DNA of 64,000 bases, from NCBI GenBank assembly GCA_019055375.1, contig JAHQIW010007368.1, positions 39,920 through 103,919 of the forward strand, read 5' to 3'. The stretch is from Parelaphostrongylus tenuis (Eukaryota > Nematoda > Chromadorea > Rhabditida > Metastrongylidae). Shown here piece by piece: positions 51,781 through 62,429 of this stretch. Each line of letters opens with the position of its first letter. The stretch's first letter is position 1. The position numbers were made by a program, and so were the translations under genes. The notes under the pieces are model-generated. The model did not search any database. It was given only the letters and a program-made list of their open reading frames with translations, and was not told the DNA's origin.

Positions 51781-52587
51781 GGTTGAGGAGAAAGTTTCCG
51801 GAATTTGCTTATAAAAACTTTATTTATGCATCAATTAAGTTCGAACAAAAGACAATTTAATAGTCAAAGTAGTCTCCTTCTGAGTCGATAACGTTCAGCC
51901 ACAGATCTGGCAACATGAAGATCCCGCGGCGGTAGAAAACACTGTCCTTGGAGTTGAAGAAATTTCGAAGAGTTTCCTCGACCTCGCCCGTGTTATTTAA
52001 CTTCTGGTCTCGCAGAAAGTGTTCCATTGACCGGAAGAGGTGGTAATCACTCGGTGCCAGGTCTGGCGAGTGTGGTGGATGCGGCAGGACCTCCCATCCA
52101 AAGTCTTCCAGTTGCTTCTTCGTGACCTTTGCTGTATGGACTTTTGCGTTATCGTGAAGAAGAATGACCGGCATCTGACGGTTACGCAACTTCTGATTGA
52201 CTCGGTCACTGATTGACTAGTTTGTCAAAACTGCTTGGCGGTCGACTTCTCGTGGACGTCCCGATCGTGGCTTGTCAGACAGACCCTCATTTCCTGCCTT
52301 GAACTCCTTGAAGTGATCGTAGACAGCTGTCTTTCCAACAGTTCCTTCGCCCCATGCCTCATTGATTCGACGAACAGTGTCAGCGGCATTTGTGCCCACT
52401 TTGTACTCGTGAAGCATCAACAGTCGTTTCTGTTCGCGGTTCAGTTCTATCTTGCGGCAGAATAGAAGAGTTATATATCAATCGATGCGCAAGAAAACGA
52501 GCTTTCAAACCATGTGAGAAGATCGCATATAAAACATGCGAACATGTTAAAGTTATGGGCAAATTCCGGGAACTTTCTCCTCAACCT
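51781..52587 (-). mobile_element. Internally deleted mariner transposon with intact ends
   Basis: Terminal inverted repeats 'ggttgaggagaaagtttccgg' (51781) and its inverse ending 52587, flanked by TA duplications at 51779-51780 and 52588-52589. The transposase N-terminus (52420-52217: LLMLHEYKVGTNAADTVRRI, VGKTAVYDHFKEFKAGNEGL, GRPREVD) and C-terminus (52189-51857: VILLHDNAKVHTAKVTKKQL, HPPHSPDLAPSDYHLF) are both recognisable. HDNA and APSD hold the last two of the three catalytic Asp residues. The middle with the first Asp is deleted. At 807 bp it is shorter than a full mariner of about 1.3 kb. Non-autonomous but possibly mobilisable. Confidence 0.92.
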
Positions 52588-52749
52588 ATCAACTCTAAGC
52601 CTTAGGCCTAAGTGGTCCAACCTTATACAAGAGAAGCATATAAACATTTAGAGTAAATTTTAGAGTATCACTTATGCGTTTTATCCAGTGCTCATCGAAT
52701 TGGTGAAAAAACCCCAAATTTATTGACAAAAGCAACATGTCACATGCTA

Positions 52750-52960
52750 ATTGCATCGTGCGATTACCCCACAAAAACTCTGAGCCAAGTGCAAAGATCA
52801 ATCTTCTTTTGGCTGCTATTGCATAGTAAAAAGTTCTTTTTTAGAAGTCAGAAGGCCACTGAGTTGGTCAAAATTCAAGCTATCGAATGATTGCTATGAT
52901 AAAAGTTTGAAATATAAGTTTTGTCTAGGGAAAAATTCCCGTTTGTATAACATATTTTTA
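52750..52960 (+). repeat. R5 dispersed repeat
   Basis: 'cattgcgtgcgattacc', 'aaagttcttttttagaagtcag' and 'caagctatcgaatgattgct' match the R5 core. Confidence 0.5.
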
Positions 52961-53214
52961 TTCTTATTGAACATCAGAAAAAAAGCAGGAAACGCGTTTT
53001 CTCAAGAGACTCAAATAGGGGGCGGACAACGGAAGTGATTCGGAATCACTAATATTGCCAGGAAATGGTGAAGCCGTTGATGCACACTGAGTTCACTGAT
53101 TTGAATAAATTGAGTGCAAAAATGACAACAAACCAAATGAAAAGCATGAAGAGAAGGAGAAGTTTTCAACAAGAGAAATAGAAGGAAATAAGACCGATGA
53201 CATCCTCAATTCAC

Positions 53215-53449
53215 TCATATTCTATCCTGAAACAAAATTGTTATTTCCATCGTTTTGAGGGATTTGATTGAAAATGCTGAAAAACGCTGAGAGATGAGAA
53301 TTTGTTGCTGGCCGCTTGTGTAAAGAAATCGTGGAAAATAAATAAGGTTATTATTGAAGTTGAGATTTACGGCACCATTGATGCTCTGCACTAAATGATC
53401 ATAGTAAGTTTCGAACAAGTTGAAATTGATATACAGCTGTGGTATCTGC
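53215..53449 (-). CDS. Coding-like exon(s), unrecognised
   Basis: After a CCTCAATTGCAG acceptor at 53450 the frame reads IPQLYINFNLFETYYDHLVQ and SINGA. It then reaches a GTAAAT donor near 53375 or stays open to a stop at 53215. A TTTTTCAG within the open part could begin a last exon. Gene 5' part not found. Confidence 0.4.
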
Positions 53450-53484
53450 AATTGAGGAAGAATATTCGATGATGCTTAGTGATT

Positions 53485-53705
53485 TGCAAAACTGTGACTC
53501 TTAGATGTGAATCGGACACACATATCCCATTTTTCGGAGGCGCGTGCTGATTAATTGCACTACCGTCCCTCCTATTCTACTATCACTTTTCCTGCGATAC
53601 CGGGTTTTGACCGTCAGCAACTAACCGTTAGTGGTTTAACTTGGTTAGCTCATATCGACATCGAGGCCGTGGTATAGCTGGTACATAGTGGATATATGTA
53701 CCATG
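53485..53705. repeat. R3-like foldback fragment
   Basis: 'ggcgcgtgctgattaattgcactaccg' resembles the R3 tRNA-like arm and 'gaccgtcagcaactaaccg' its central part. Confidence 0.45.
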
Positions 53706-55069
53706 TTGGTCCAAATTATTTGCAGTTCAGGCATTGCTAAAATGTACCCTTTGATATTGGAATGTATTCTTCAATGATTGTAGTTAATCTATACAACATT
53801 TGAGTACACATTTATCTCTCTATGTTCTCTCACTAATAGCGTTTTATCTACTGTTTATTATATTCATATTGAAGGTTTTAGATTTCTCCAGCTCTCAAAT
53901 GAGTATTGTCAGTCTAGTGGGAATCTCTATTCGGTAAGAAAAGCAATGGAACACTAGCGTATTTCTCAGATTGCGACTCTTTACAAAGAAATCGTATTGA
54001 AAAGTAGGAACATTTTTGGACAACTGGGCAATGTTCTCACTGGAGTACGTCTATTATAGAGGCTCCTTCATTAGAAATAATTTTTTTTCAATGGAAGCAC
54101 AAACACATTCCACAATGAACGAGTGATTCCACACATATTGCTGTGAAAATACATAATATAAGTCTCTCTAATAAAAGAATCGGTTTTTTCGTAGCGATAA
54201 AAATTTGCTTGGAATCAAAATGTTGCTATATGTTATTGGAAAATCCGCTGTGAAGCTAAAAGAAAAAACTCTTAAGGCAGAGCGCGTAGTATTCCTTCTG
54301 CTAGTAAAACGTACGATATGAAGTCTTTGCTTAAACCAAGTTAGTGTTGAAATCAGTTTTCTCAAGCGCTTGAATGACAACAAAAACATGGACAAAATAA
54401 GGAAAATATTACATGGCGGCTGGAAATATGTTTCTTTACGGGAAGGATGTGGTTTTATCGGTGAAACATAGAAAATTCTATGGATTATTGTCGTTATTTC
54501 AGTGAAAACCCTTAATGAAAGTCTTTTTTGTAGTGTTCTAGTAGTCAGTCGCGATAATATTCCTTTGAAATATGAAATTTTCTACGCGCGTCAATCTATG
54601 TTTCAGAAATACTCGCATAGCCACAGGATAAAAAAATGCATGGAGTTGTGATTCAAATCGACAAAATCGTGGAAATATCGCTACTTGAACGTTGAGGCTC
54701 GACACTTATCTGAAGTCTTTGGCTGCGATAAGATTAGAAAATGTCCTTCAAAGTGAATCGATATATAGAAAATATACACTCATCGGTTGGAGTCAACACA
54801 CTTTGTGTTCCGGCAAATTCTCTTGGCTTGTTATCTTTTCATTTCTTAATTATCTACGAGCTTGCTTTCATAAAACTATACATACATTTAATATAAATAG
54901 TACACATGTGTAAATTCATTGTGTATAGGTTGCTGTTCTGGCTGCAATCAACAATTCTGTTTTTAGCCACTTACGGTCCTACAGAGTGGGGACTAGTTAG
55001 CGTCGTGAGTTGTACATATTATTGTAATACTCTTCTCACATTTAATGAAATGACTACACGACTTCTATT
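53706..55069. other. No supported feature
   Basis: Frames at 54168-54395 (-), 54692-54913 (+) and 54906-55121 (+) were inspected; none shows a splice-supported or recognisable protein. Confidence 0.3.
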
Positions 55070-55615
55070 CTACTGGGCTATGTGTTTTCTTTTCTTTCGC
55101 TTTCCTTTCTTGTCCTTGTGAGCCTGCCCAGCTAGATTGAGCATCCTTGGAGGAAATCTTTGTTCAATAAAAGACTGTAACGCCACTAACAGTGTATAGA
55201 AGCACTTTGTATTTAGAATATCGCAGATCTTTTTTACCATTGGACTGTACGCCATATAGCTAATTGTAGACTAGTCGATTCCCGTAAGTACCAAAATTTC
55301 TGTACATACAAACACCTATCAGGCACATTTTGAATGACTTGGATGTCACTTGCGGCTCTTAAATGAAGCATAATGGTGGCGAGCCAGTCAATTTTGAAAC
55401 TGCACATGGAAAGCATCTCTTAACTATTGGTCATAGAAAAACCATGAAAATCTCAAGTTAGGTTCCGTGAAGCTAGTTATGGATACAAGCCAGAGGAACA
55501 GTAGCCGTAGATAATACAGTTGTGAAGCGTTACATCAAAAGACCAAGCCATCCACCCCTTAAATGCTCTTTCCTTTTTCTCGAGTTCATTTTCGTCAGGC
55601 TCCTCTACAGGATGC
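55070..55615 (-). CDS. Last three exons of an unrecognised protein with a basic C-terminal tail
   Basis: Exons complement(55497..55615), (55316..55399) and (55070..55259) join in phase (2+1 at both junctions). The first reads HPVEEPDENELEKKERAFKG, WMAWSFD and a Cys-containing stretch. The second reads FKIDWLATIMLHLRAASDIQ and VIQNVPD. The last reads YMAYSPMVKKICDILNTKCF, ALQSFIEQRFPPRMLNLAGQ and ends in a Lys/Arg-rich tail (KKGKRKKRKHIAQ-stop), like a nuclear signal. Helical composition; no domain recognised. The plus-strand frame over the first exon is taken as its shadow. Confidence 0.6.
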
Positions 55616-56149
55616 CTGATCGAGTCAACATTTTCCTTCACGTAACCATTTTCTTCATTGGTATTGTGTATAAGAAATCAATCGAAATAGATGTTGAAGC
55701 TGTTGTAAAGTTATTTGAGGCTTTTATACACAGTAACTCGCAATTAGTTACCTGTTTATCTCGGTAATCAAATAATTTCGTTTTTACTGATTATGAGACA
55801 AGACATTGTTACACTAAGGTTTGCTGAATCGATTAGTATATGACATTCGTTAACTTTTGGCGATACTTTCTTCTTCTAGGCTCAGAAATCTAAAACTAAC
55901 ATACGTTCTAGTCAGCTGAACACTTTCGTAAGATCAACAGCAAAAAACTTGGTGCACAAAATTTTTCTATTCTCTTAGTACAAAGCTTCGTTTGAGGACA
56001 TAGTCTTTTTTATTCTAAAGACCTCAAGCTATCAATTAGAAACAGGTGTACTGAAAGGTTAGGTTAAAATAGTTAATCTGGGTTAGGAAGGTGACAGCTA
56101 AGATTAGAAAAAATTAGCTTTAGATTTGGTGCCACGTCACGTTTTGGAA

Positions 56150-56375
56150 TTTATTCAAATATTTTGAGGCATCTCGCGGAGTCGTTCCGAACTCCTCCAC
56201 GAGAATAGTGACTTCTAGTTCGAAATCTAATCCGTGATATTTTTATGCCTTTTATAAGTCTAATGGATGTATTGCTTGACCTCAACTTGCCCACCTGCGT
56301 TTTCTTTCATATATGCTCAGAGTGGGCTATCCGTTTCGCCAGTGTAGTAGTTCGCGCTTGTTACACAAGACTTTA
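56150..56375 (-). mobile_element. Ancient PLE endonuclease-region fragment
   Basis: Aligns base by base, with many changes, to the GIY-YIG part of PLE copy B. On the minus strand KSCVTSANYYTGETDSPL corresponds to SCKACSDKYVGETGRPLY in copy B. Stops and gaps present. Confidence 0.7.
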
Positions 56376-56621
56376 GGTCATTGTATTAGGTTATGCAAAA
56401 GCAATTATGGCTTACCATGTGCTCAAGCCACAGTTACTTATACCTTTATGGTTTCAAAAGACGAACGACTGTAGAGTGGTCGATGCTAGGTTCAACTGCA
56501 ACATCTCGCATAGTTTTGAGAGGACCGACTTCGATCACTGATAATTGAGCACTTTTCTGCTTGACGCGACATATAAAATATTTTACCTCATTCGTTGGAC
56601 AACGTTTTTCATAGGAGTCTT

Positions 56622-56779
56622 AGATGTCGTTGCTTTTCAAAGAACCCTTTCATAAACGCTGCAAAATTCAAAATAAAATTATGTCGCTCACGCCCAAGCG
56701 TTCTTTTCCTTATCTCGTTTATAGCAGAGTGCTGGCACTTATTCGACAGCACAAGTATGAAGGACTCAAAATGTGTTAG
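56622..56779 (+). CDS. Short coding-like frame, unrecognised
   Basis: After GAGTCTTAG: MSLLFKEPFHKRCKIQNKIM, then SLTPKRSFPYLVYSRVLALI and RQHKYEGLKMC-stop. Protein-like, but longer frames overlap on both strands and no partner exon was found. Confidence 0.3.
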
Positions 56780-56899
56780 CTTTTTGGAAAAGCTCCTTCT
56801 GCAGCAATGTAAGAAAAAGAAAAGAGTTGTGTTTTGCACCTGCCAGACAGAGATCTTTTTTAGACTGATAATGACAATCATTCGATAGCGTAAGTTTCC

Positions 56900-57185
56900 A
56901 TGATTTCAATGCTGTGCTTATTTTCTGGGGAAGATCGTTTAACCGCAGTGTCGCACGGAAAATAAGAGCGAGTTTTACACATTTGGTGCGCTTATTTGAA
57001 GGTTAGTCTGCGGATTGAGGGTGGGGCGATTGATCGATGGAAGCAGCGGTAGAAGATGATATTATTTTGTATGATACAGCGCTGTAAGAGGGTCATTTCA
57101 AAAAGGCTATGCAAGATGCTAGCCAGAGATTTGAGCTTTCAAATCATTACTACCACTCTTATAAAAAGTTGTCTAGCAAATGAGG
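56900..57185 (+). repeat. R5 dispersed repeat
   Basis: 'cagcgctgtaagagggtcatttcaaaaagg', 'gatttgagctttcaaatcattac' and 'ttgtctagcaaatgagg' match the R5 layout. Confidence 0.5.
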
Positions 57186-57297
57186 TCGAATACTTATTTG
57201 TCGCCGTCTAACACAAAAGAACCGATAAATGCTTTCGAATTGGTGGCTGCCAATTTCCCATGGTTGGCCGCCACGTTCCTCATCTTCAAGGTCTACT
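57181..57297 (+). CDS. Coding-like segment at the R5 boundary
   Basis: Reads SPSNTKEPINAFELVAANFP then WLAATFLIFK to a GTCTAC donor; hydrophobic end could be a membrane segment. No acceptor of quality upstream. Confidence 0.25.
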
Positions 57298-57299
57298 GT

Positions 57300-57955
57300 A
57301 CGAAACTTTTTGAATACCGCTACAGTGTACTTTCGTTATCAGTTTCTGGGCCAAATGCTTGATTGATGTTGTGATTTGTTTCTGCTGTTTTTACTAATTG
57401 ATTTGATCTCCTTAAGCTTTCTTTGTCACCTTTAATACTGCTTAACTTATCCGAAGAGGCATATATCCTCAGAGATGCACATTTATTTGGAAGCATTTTG
57501 GCAAAACCTTGAACTCTAGAAGGTAATTGGATAGCTCGAGAAGTGCTGATTCTGAAACTAAGTTCAGTTCTGATTAAAGGCCTTCACATTGCGCTGTAAA
57601 AAACAAAAAAAAGGTACATTCCATCTCAGAGTTTTCCTCGCTCACAAAGTTACATTTACCCCAAGAGCAGTATATGAGCGTGTAGAGGAAATCGTGGAGT
57701 AGCAGAATATCAAAAAATCTTGGGAGCTTTACTTTTAAAATAAAGAAAAAATATGTTGTCAATTAACGTAAATCGCATCTTTTTGGAACTACAATTGATT
57801 GCTGCGCGCTGCGTGGTTCGAAAGGTGCGCGATTTTCGCTACAAAATTCAAACTTTTTTTTTGAATTTCGAACAACTTACCAGATTCCTTGCATTACTTT
57901 GATAATTCACATTTTATTCATACTTTCATATGCTTCAGTGCATATGTAACACTTA
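57300..57955. other. No supported feature
   Basis: AT-rich with no recognised repeat. Confidence 0.3.
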
Positions 57956-58190
57956 TGTGAGGAAAACACGGTTAGTCATGGAAAAATTGTCCACAAAGAT
58001 ACTGTGCTTTGCGTGCGATGTCATCTCATCGATGAATCTCAACGATTGGCCCCAAGAGTACTGGCTATACACGAAGGGCCTGCCCGACTGACGAGGTTGT
58101 AAGGCCGAAAAACGTGTATCGGGCTGCACAAGAGTCCATAACAGGCAACATGACATGCTGGCTCAAATAATGATTATGAGATTCTCAACA
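57956..58190 (+). repeat. R4 hammerhead-bearing repeat, diverged
   Basis: 'ctcaacgattggccccaagag' region, hammerhead, then 'acatgacatgctggctcaaataatgatt'. Orientation as in 46.8 kb. Confidence 0.72.
58081..58126 (+). ncRNA. Hammerhead ribozyme motif, diverged R4 copy
   Basis: GCCCGA, CUGACGA, GGUU-GUAA-GGCC, GAAA, AACGUGUA, UCGGGC. Stem I is six perfect pairs (GCCCGA/UCGGGC). Stem II is kept by two GC and two GU pairs, although most bases differ from the GAUC version. Stem III is weakened by a C to A change. Confidence 0.7.
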
Positions 58191-58479
58191 ATGTTTTTTC
58201 TTTTTATGCATATCAAGAATTGGACCTCAAAACCTGCATAAAAGATCTTTCCTATCACTCGATATGTATTAGCCTTATGTTTCTTTCTTACATTGCCAAA
58301 TAATCCCACTATAAAAATACGAAAAACGCGTCAACTAGTTCGACTGCGTAGCGTGATATAGTTTCCATTGCTACAGTGGAAAAAAGCTTTTCGAAGAAGC
58401 AGGTTCGCTGTTAAAAATGCCTTTTTCCATGCTGTGCACTGATTACTAAAAGTGCGACGAAAAACAGAGAACAGATGCT

Positions 58480-58695
58480 AGCCGAGCACAAAGCAAATCA
58501 AAAGTAAAGCGTAATATCGTCTTCGCTGTCACATCGCACTGAGAAGGTCTTTTCAGAAGTCAAATACAGTGTCAAAATCATGGCCGATTCTCAAACTACT
58601 AAATGTTCATTATTACTTTAAGGAAGAACTCGATCCAGCAGCAAAAAGGCCTCCAATCACTCGGGCACTGTTAACGATAGCCACCATGCAAATGC
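58480..58695 (+). repeat. R5 dispersed repeat
   Basis: 'cttcgctgtcacatcgcactgagaaggtcttttcagaagtcaaa' and 'aaaaggcctccaatcactc' are R5 hallmarks. Confidence 0.55.
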
Positions 58696-58709
58696 GTAGA
58701 TGAAGTAGA

Positions 58710-58765
58710 ATAATTGATGCATCCCTCAGGGATTGATCAGCGTTAAAAGCTCTACAGTTTTCAGA
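58710..58765 (+). repeat. R1 3' tail only
   Basis: 'gatgcatccctcagggattgatcagcg' followed by 'aaaagctct'; a severely 5'-truncated R1 insertion, as expected of target-primed retrotransposition. Confidence 0.7.
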
Positions 58766-59038
58766 TTTCGGAGCTTTTTGAATAATGAAGTTATCTATGT
58801 AGAGGCTGGTTTAAATGATTCTGCTTAATCTCTTCTTTTTTTTTTGTAAACGTTTGATTGTATTACATAAGGCTGCGAACTAAACCTCCTCGACATAAGA
58901 AACACAGAGGTTTACCTCGTACGGTTTCAGTACTTTGGCACCTGCGACTTCAAAATGAAAAAGCTTTATTCACACAGTCATTTGTTTCTTGATTTTCTTC
59001 TTTGAGCAGAACACGAGATGTTACATTAAACTTTATTC

Positions 59039-59080
59039 GATAGCTGACGTTTCGGCAGTTCGCCTTCTTCAGAGCCTGGA
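59039..59080 (-). ncRNA. Hammerhead ribozyme motif in the 3' region of PLE copy B
   Basis: Same sequence as in copy A on the minus strand: GGCU, CUGAAGA, A, GGC-GAACU-GCC, GAAAC, GUC, AGCU. Core intact; unpaired A before stem II. Confidence 0.65.
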
Positions 59081-59279
59081 AAGGTCAAAATGTTTGCAAT
59101 ACAATCAGTCAAACACCTCCATTACTTCTTTAGAGAAAATCACCAGACCTAGATTTCAATCGCATCAAGCAAAAATCAACACTTAACATACTCACCGCTT
59201 TTTATATGTGTTCCACTGGATGATCCAAGTGGAGATCACCGGCAAGAGAGACACATAGGCTCGTAATGCACCCTACCCA

Positions 59280-60638
59280 TCAAAACAACAGTCTTATATA
59301 CTGGCTCATATCACGAGTGTTTACAAGGCATTCCTCCCTGCGGTTTATGGTTGGATTGGTCGTATTAATCCAAAATGCTTCCAAGATCTTTCGCGCTGAT
59401 GTTTTTTGCTCCTGCGCAAGGATGGTGACTTCGATTTCAAAATCAACTCCGTCGTGCTTCTGTGCTCTATGCGTCCCTAGCGGGGTGTTTTGTCTATTAA
59501 GACGCTTGTCAGCTAGGTGTTCTTCTATGCGTGCATAGAGCGGCCTACCCGTTTCGCCTACATATTTATCACTACACGCTTTGCAAGAGATTAGGTAGAC
59601 TGTACCTACGCTCATGCAATCACCGTCTCTGCCGTTAGGACATATTTTACAATCATTCATCATACAAAGACGGTCATATAAGCGGTTGCGAACTAGTTGG
59701 CGTTTTAGAGTATTCGGTGGTATTTCAATAATGGCCACCGATTGCTCTAAGCCCGCTCTTTTCAAACATCGTTTTATAGCTGTACTAACCTCATTTGAAT
59801 AGAACGGGATGATAAACGGGACTTTCCTTTCAACTAAGTTTTCGTTCGGAGGCGCATTATTTCCTCTAAACCTAAGCCGAGGGGCTACGAATTCGTATCC
59901 ATTAGAAGTGGCTATTTCCCGCGCCAGTTTCACGGATTCTACTCTCTGCTCCTCCCCGGTACATACATTGGCTGCTGTTCGAAACATGTTTTTTACTAGC
60001 GCCTTCTTCGTATGTGAGGGGTGAGAAGAGAGATAGTGAACCAAGATATTCTTACTACTTGGCTTTCGGTACCACTTCGTTATGTAGCCGCTCTCAGTTA
60101 AGCTTATTTGCACGTTCAAGAATGGAAGCCAATCGTCTTTTGGTATCTCACGGGTGAATCTTATATACTCTGACTGTTCATTCAGCAATCTAAAACAATT
60201 ATCCAGCTCCTCTTGAGTGGAACAGATAATCAAACAATCATCTATATACCTACAGTAGAGTAATGGCCGGAGATCCATCACTGGTGCTTCCACTTTAGAC
60301 ATAAAGGCAATGGCCAGGCTAGGTGCCAGTCGCTGTCCCATTGCCAGCCCTCTGGTTTGAGCATAATAATTCCCGGACCATCTGAAGATTGAGCAGTTCA
60401 AGCACTCTTTTAGTAGGATCATGAACTGCTCAATCGTCAAGCCATACATGTTTACAGCTCCCTGGTGTTGTATAAGAAGCTCATGTGTGGCTTGCAATGC
60501 GGAGTCATTCGACACGTTGGTATATAAAGCAGTAACGTCGAATGACTCCATTACGTACGCGTTGTTCGGGTTCGCGTTACGTAGACGATCCAGGAACATC
60601 TGAGTGTTTGTCAGATGGGCTGGAATGTGTCCTAGCAA
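59280..60638 (-). CDS. Penelope-type reverse transcriptase with GIY-YIG endonuclease, N-terminus missing
   Basis: 452 codons open. Reverse transcriptase: motif A FDVTALYTNV (about residue 34), motif B GLAMGQRLAPSLAIAFM (about 95), motif C YCRYIDDCLII (about 127; YIDD catalytic aspartates). Then a GIY-YIG endonuclease: CKICPNGRDGDC, TVYLISCKACSDKYVGETG and the following GRPLYARIEEH. The frame continues a few residues upstream of the ATG (IPSQLLGHIPAHL) until truncation, so the ATG is not a true start and the finger region is lost. It would copy RNA primed at nicked DNA; here incomplete and presumably inactive in its own right. Confidence 0.92.
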   Translation of the reverse strand: MLGHIPAHLTNTQMFLDRLRNANPNNAYVMESFDVTALYTNVSNDSALQATHELLIQHQGAVNMYGLTIEQFMILLKECLNCSIFRWSGNYYAQTRGLAMGQRLAPSLAIAFMSKVEAPVMDLRPLLYCRYIDDCLIICSTQEELDNCFRLLNEQSEYIRFTREIPKDDWLPFLNVQISLTESGYITKWYRKPSSKNILVHYLSSHPSHTKKALVKNMFRTAANVCTGEEQRVESVKLAREIATSNGYEFVAPRLRFRGNNAPPNENLVERKVPFIIPFYSNEVSTAIKRCLKRAGLEQSVAIIEIPPNTLKRQLVRNRLYDRLCMMNDCKICPNGRDGDCMSVGTVYLISCKACSDKYVGETGRPLYARIEEHLADKRLNRQNTPLGTHRAQKHDGVDFEIEVTILAQEQKTSARKILEAFWINTTNPTINRREECLVNTRDMSQYIRLLF

Positions 60639-60655
60639 CTGGGATGGGATGGACA

Positions 60656-61228
60656 GTCATTTGTCATAAATTAATGAGGAGAAAACATCTCTAAGAAATG
60701 TAATCTCAATAACTTAATTACGGAAGAGGAATTTTTTAGAAGATTCTTTAGAGGGATTTCGGAATCTCAGAGAGATCTTAGAAAGAAGGATTTCGGTTTC
60801 TACATTATCCGCGAGCGGTCGCTTGATTTTCTTTCCTAGTTCTGCTTATGATTTCGGTTTAACATCACCTGCGAATCAGCTAGAAGGAAGCCCGGCAGAG
60901 GATCCCTTGCCGAAACCCATTCCCTTGGAAACGACCTTATGAAGACCTGAGAAAGCGCTTGTAAGGTTACGTTAGGAAACCAAGGTATATTGTATGCAAG
61001 ACCAGCAATATACCATTTTGAATATGTGCTGGTTTCCTCACAACTAATGAAGACAGACCATCTAAGTATTTAAGTAAGTAATTTGCTTATGTATTTCTAT
61101 GCGAGCGAGTTTTTTTGTTGTATCCGAAGTTATTTGACACAACTGCGGAATGATTAAGAATGTGTTGTGGTGCTACGCTGGTTTCGATGTACACAAGAAT
61201 TTAGCCGATAGAAAAAGGCGATTTTCAG
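60656..61228. other. Upstream of the UGT exon, no defined feature
   Basis: AT-rich, no repeat recognised. GATTTTCAG at 61221-61228 is a strong candidate spliced-leader acceptor two bases before the UGT ATG. Confidence 0.4.
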
Positions 61229-61230
61229 AT

Positions 61231-61374
61231 ATGATGTGCCGTTTGGCCATATACTTGTCCTTGCTTGCCTGTGATGCCTACAAATTTCTCATTGTCTCGC
61301 CTCAGCTCGGATATTCTCAAATAAAATTCATGGGTGCGATAGCTGACACTCTGACCGAAGCAAGTCATAATGAA
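61231..61374 (+). CDS. UDP-glucuronosyltransferase, first exon
   Basis: 48 codons from ATG at 61231 to a GTGAGT donor at 61375, phase 0. MMCRLAIYLSLLACDAYKF is a signal peptide and first strand. IVSPQLGYSQIKFMGAIADT then LTEASHN is the conserved N-terminal UGT pattern (substrate-binding lobe, ending where family members read GHDVTVLQP). These enzymes conjugate sugars to lipophilic compounds in the ER. The ATG follows TTTTCAG by two bases, favouring trans-splicing. Later exons were not found in the remaining 2.6 kb: either they lie beyond the window or the copy is a fragment. Confidence 0.65.
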
Positions 61375-61714
61375 GTGAGTTCAAATTCTCAGAGTAAATT
61401 TTCTCACCGTCTTGTACTTGAAAATTTGAAGAACAAGTGATGGAGAAAGATTTCTATGGTATGTTGAGCAACTTTCCGCACTGGTGATATCGAAGGATAT
61501 TGCAGCGGTAGTGATATGGTGTTTACTAGAGCTCATTACTAGTGCTATAATTGAATTAATTGCATGGATAATGAGGTTGTGGTTCCACAGAGTAAGGTAG
61601 AAGTGTCTTGATAAGAATTGTTTTTCACCCTTAGAAAAATAATCAGTTCCTCGGTCTTAAGATTGAACGGAAACGCAAGAGCAATTTAAGTTTAATTTCT
61701 ATGTCTTCTAAGTT

Positions 61715-61984
61715 CTACCTTTTATGTCCTGGCTTTACTTGAGAAATCATCTGGACTTGGTTGTAAAATGGATTAAGAATAGTTGTAAGGTGAAGGCTGA
61801 AATGTAAACTTATCAATATAGAAGGACTAAACTTTTGTGGAAAAAAACTCGGCTTTATTGTCCTTGGAATACTCGTAGCTCTTCTCACATTGATCTTTCG
61901 AATTCCGCAATCCCTTTTAAATTTTTGCAAGGACGCGCCAATTCGGGAGTAGTTTTCTTTGAAGGCACCTAATATGGCGGTCAT
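61715..61984 (-). CDS. Coding-like frame, unrecognised
   Basis: Begins MTAILGAFKENYSRIGASLQ then KFKRDCGIRKINVRRATSIP; the rest is hydrophobic and less protein-like. A second frame over the same bases is also open (MSDDRHIRCLQRKLLPNWRV), so this may be part of an unidentified repeat. Confidence 0.25.
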   Translation of the reverse strand: MTAILGAFKENYSRIGASLQKFKRDCGIRKINVRRATSIPRTIKPSFFPQKFSPSILISLHFSLHLTTILNPFYNQVQMISQVKPGHKR

Positions 61985-62429
61985 CAGACATTTGCCGTTT
62001 CTAGCATTTACCGCAGACTAATTGTCGACTCATACAGGCTCAAATAAAATCACCGTTTATTCCTGTCGCGTTCAATGGACTCGTCCCGCTCAAAGGTTTC
62101 GGTCAGCCTCATACTTTTCTCGATGACTACTGCGAAGAATATTGGCAGATAAGTCGTCTGCTTCACCATGAGCTTCCATTTCGGTAAAACTTGCTCGGTC
62201 ACCAATAGGGCTTGTTATCCTATTATTGTTACGTTGCGTTATGTGTGCCATCGACGTGATAGTCGATCTATGAGCTGCAGCTCAACTTATTTTCATTTAT
62301 TGACGCAGGCTAAAATTTCGGACTTGAAATATCACCTATGCAGAACTGGATATTCCTGGTAGCACACTTTCTATTACATTTTCAATGACTCCAAACGATC
62401 TCCTTTTGTTATATATTAGTGGTAACCAG

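Larger units (their letters stand above)
58993..60655 (-). mobile_element. Penelope-like element copy B, 5'-truncated
   Basis: Contains most of the PLE coding frame (59280-60638), about 290 bp of 3' sequence with a hammerhead, and begins abruptly near 60655. The 3' end diverges from copy A after 'aatcaagaa' near 58993. Near-identity to copy A implies recent activity. Confidence 0.92.

Noticed and set aside
60421..60603. Plus-strand frames across 59.2-60.6 kb
   Set aside because: Shadows of the PLE reverse transcriptase/endonuclease frame on the minus strand.
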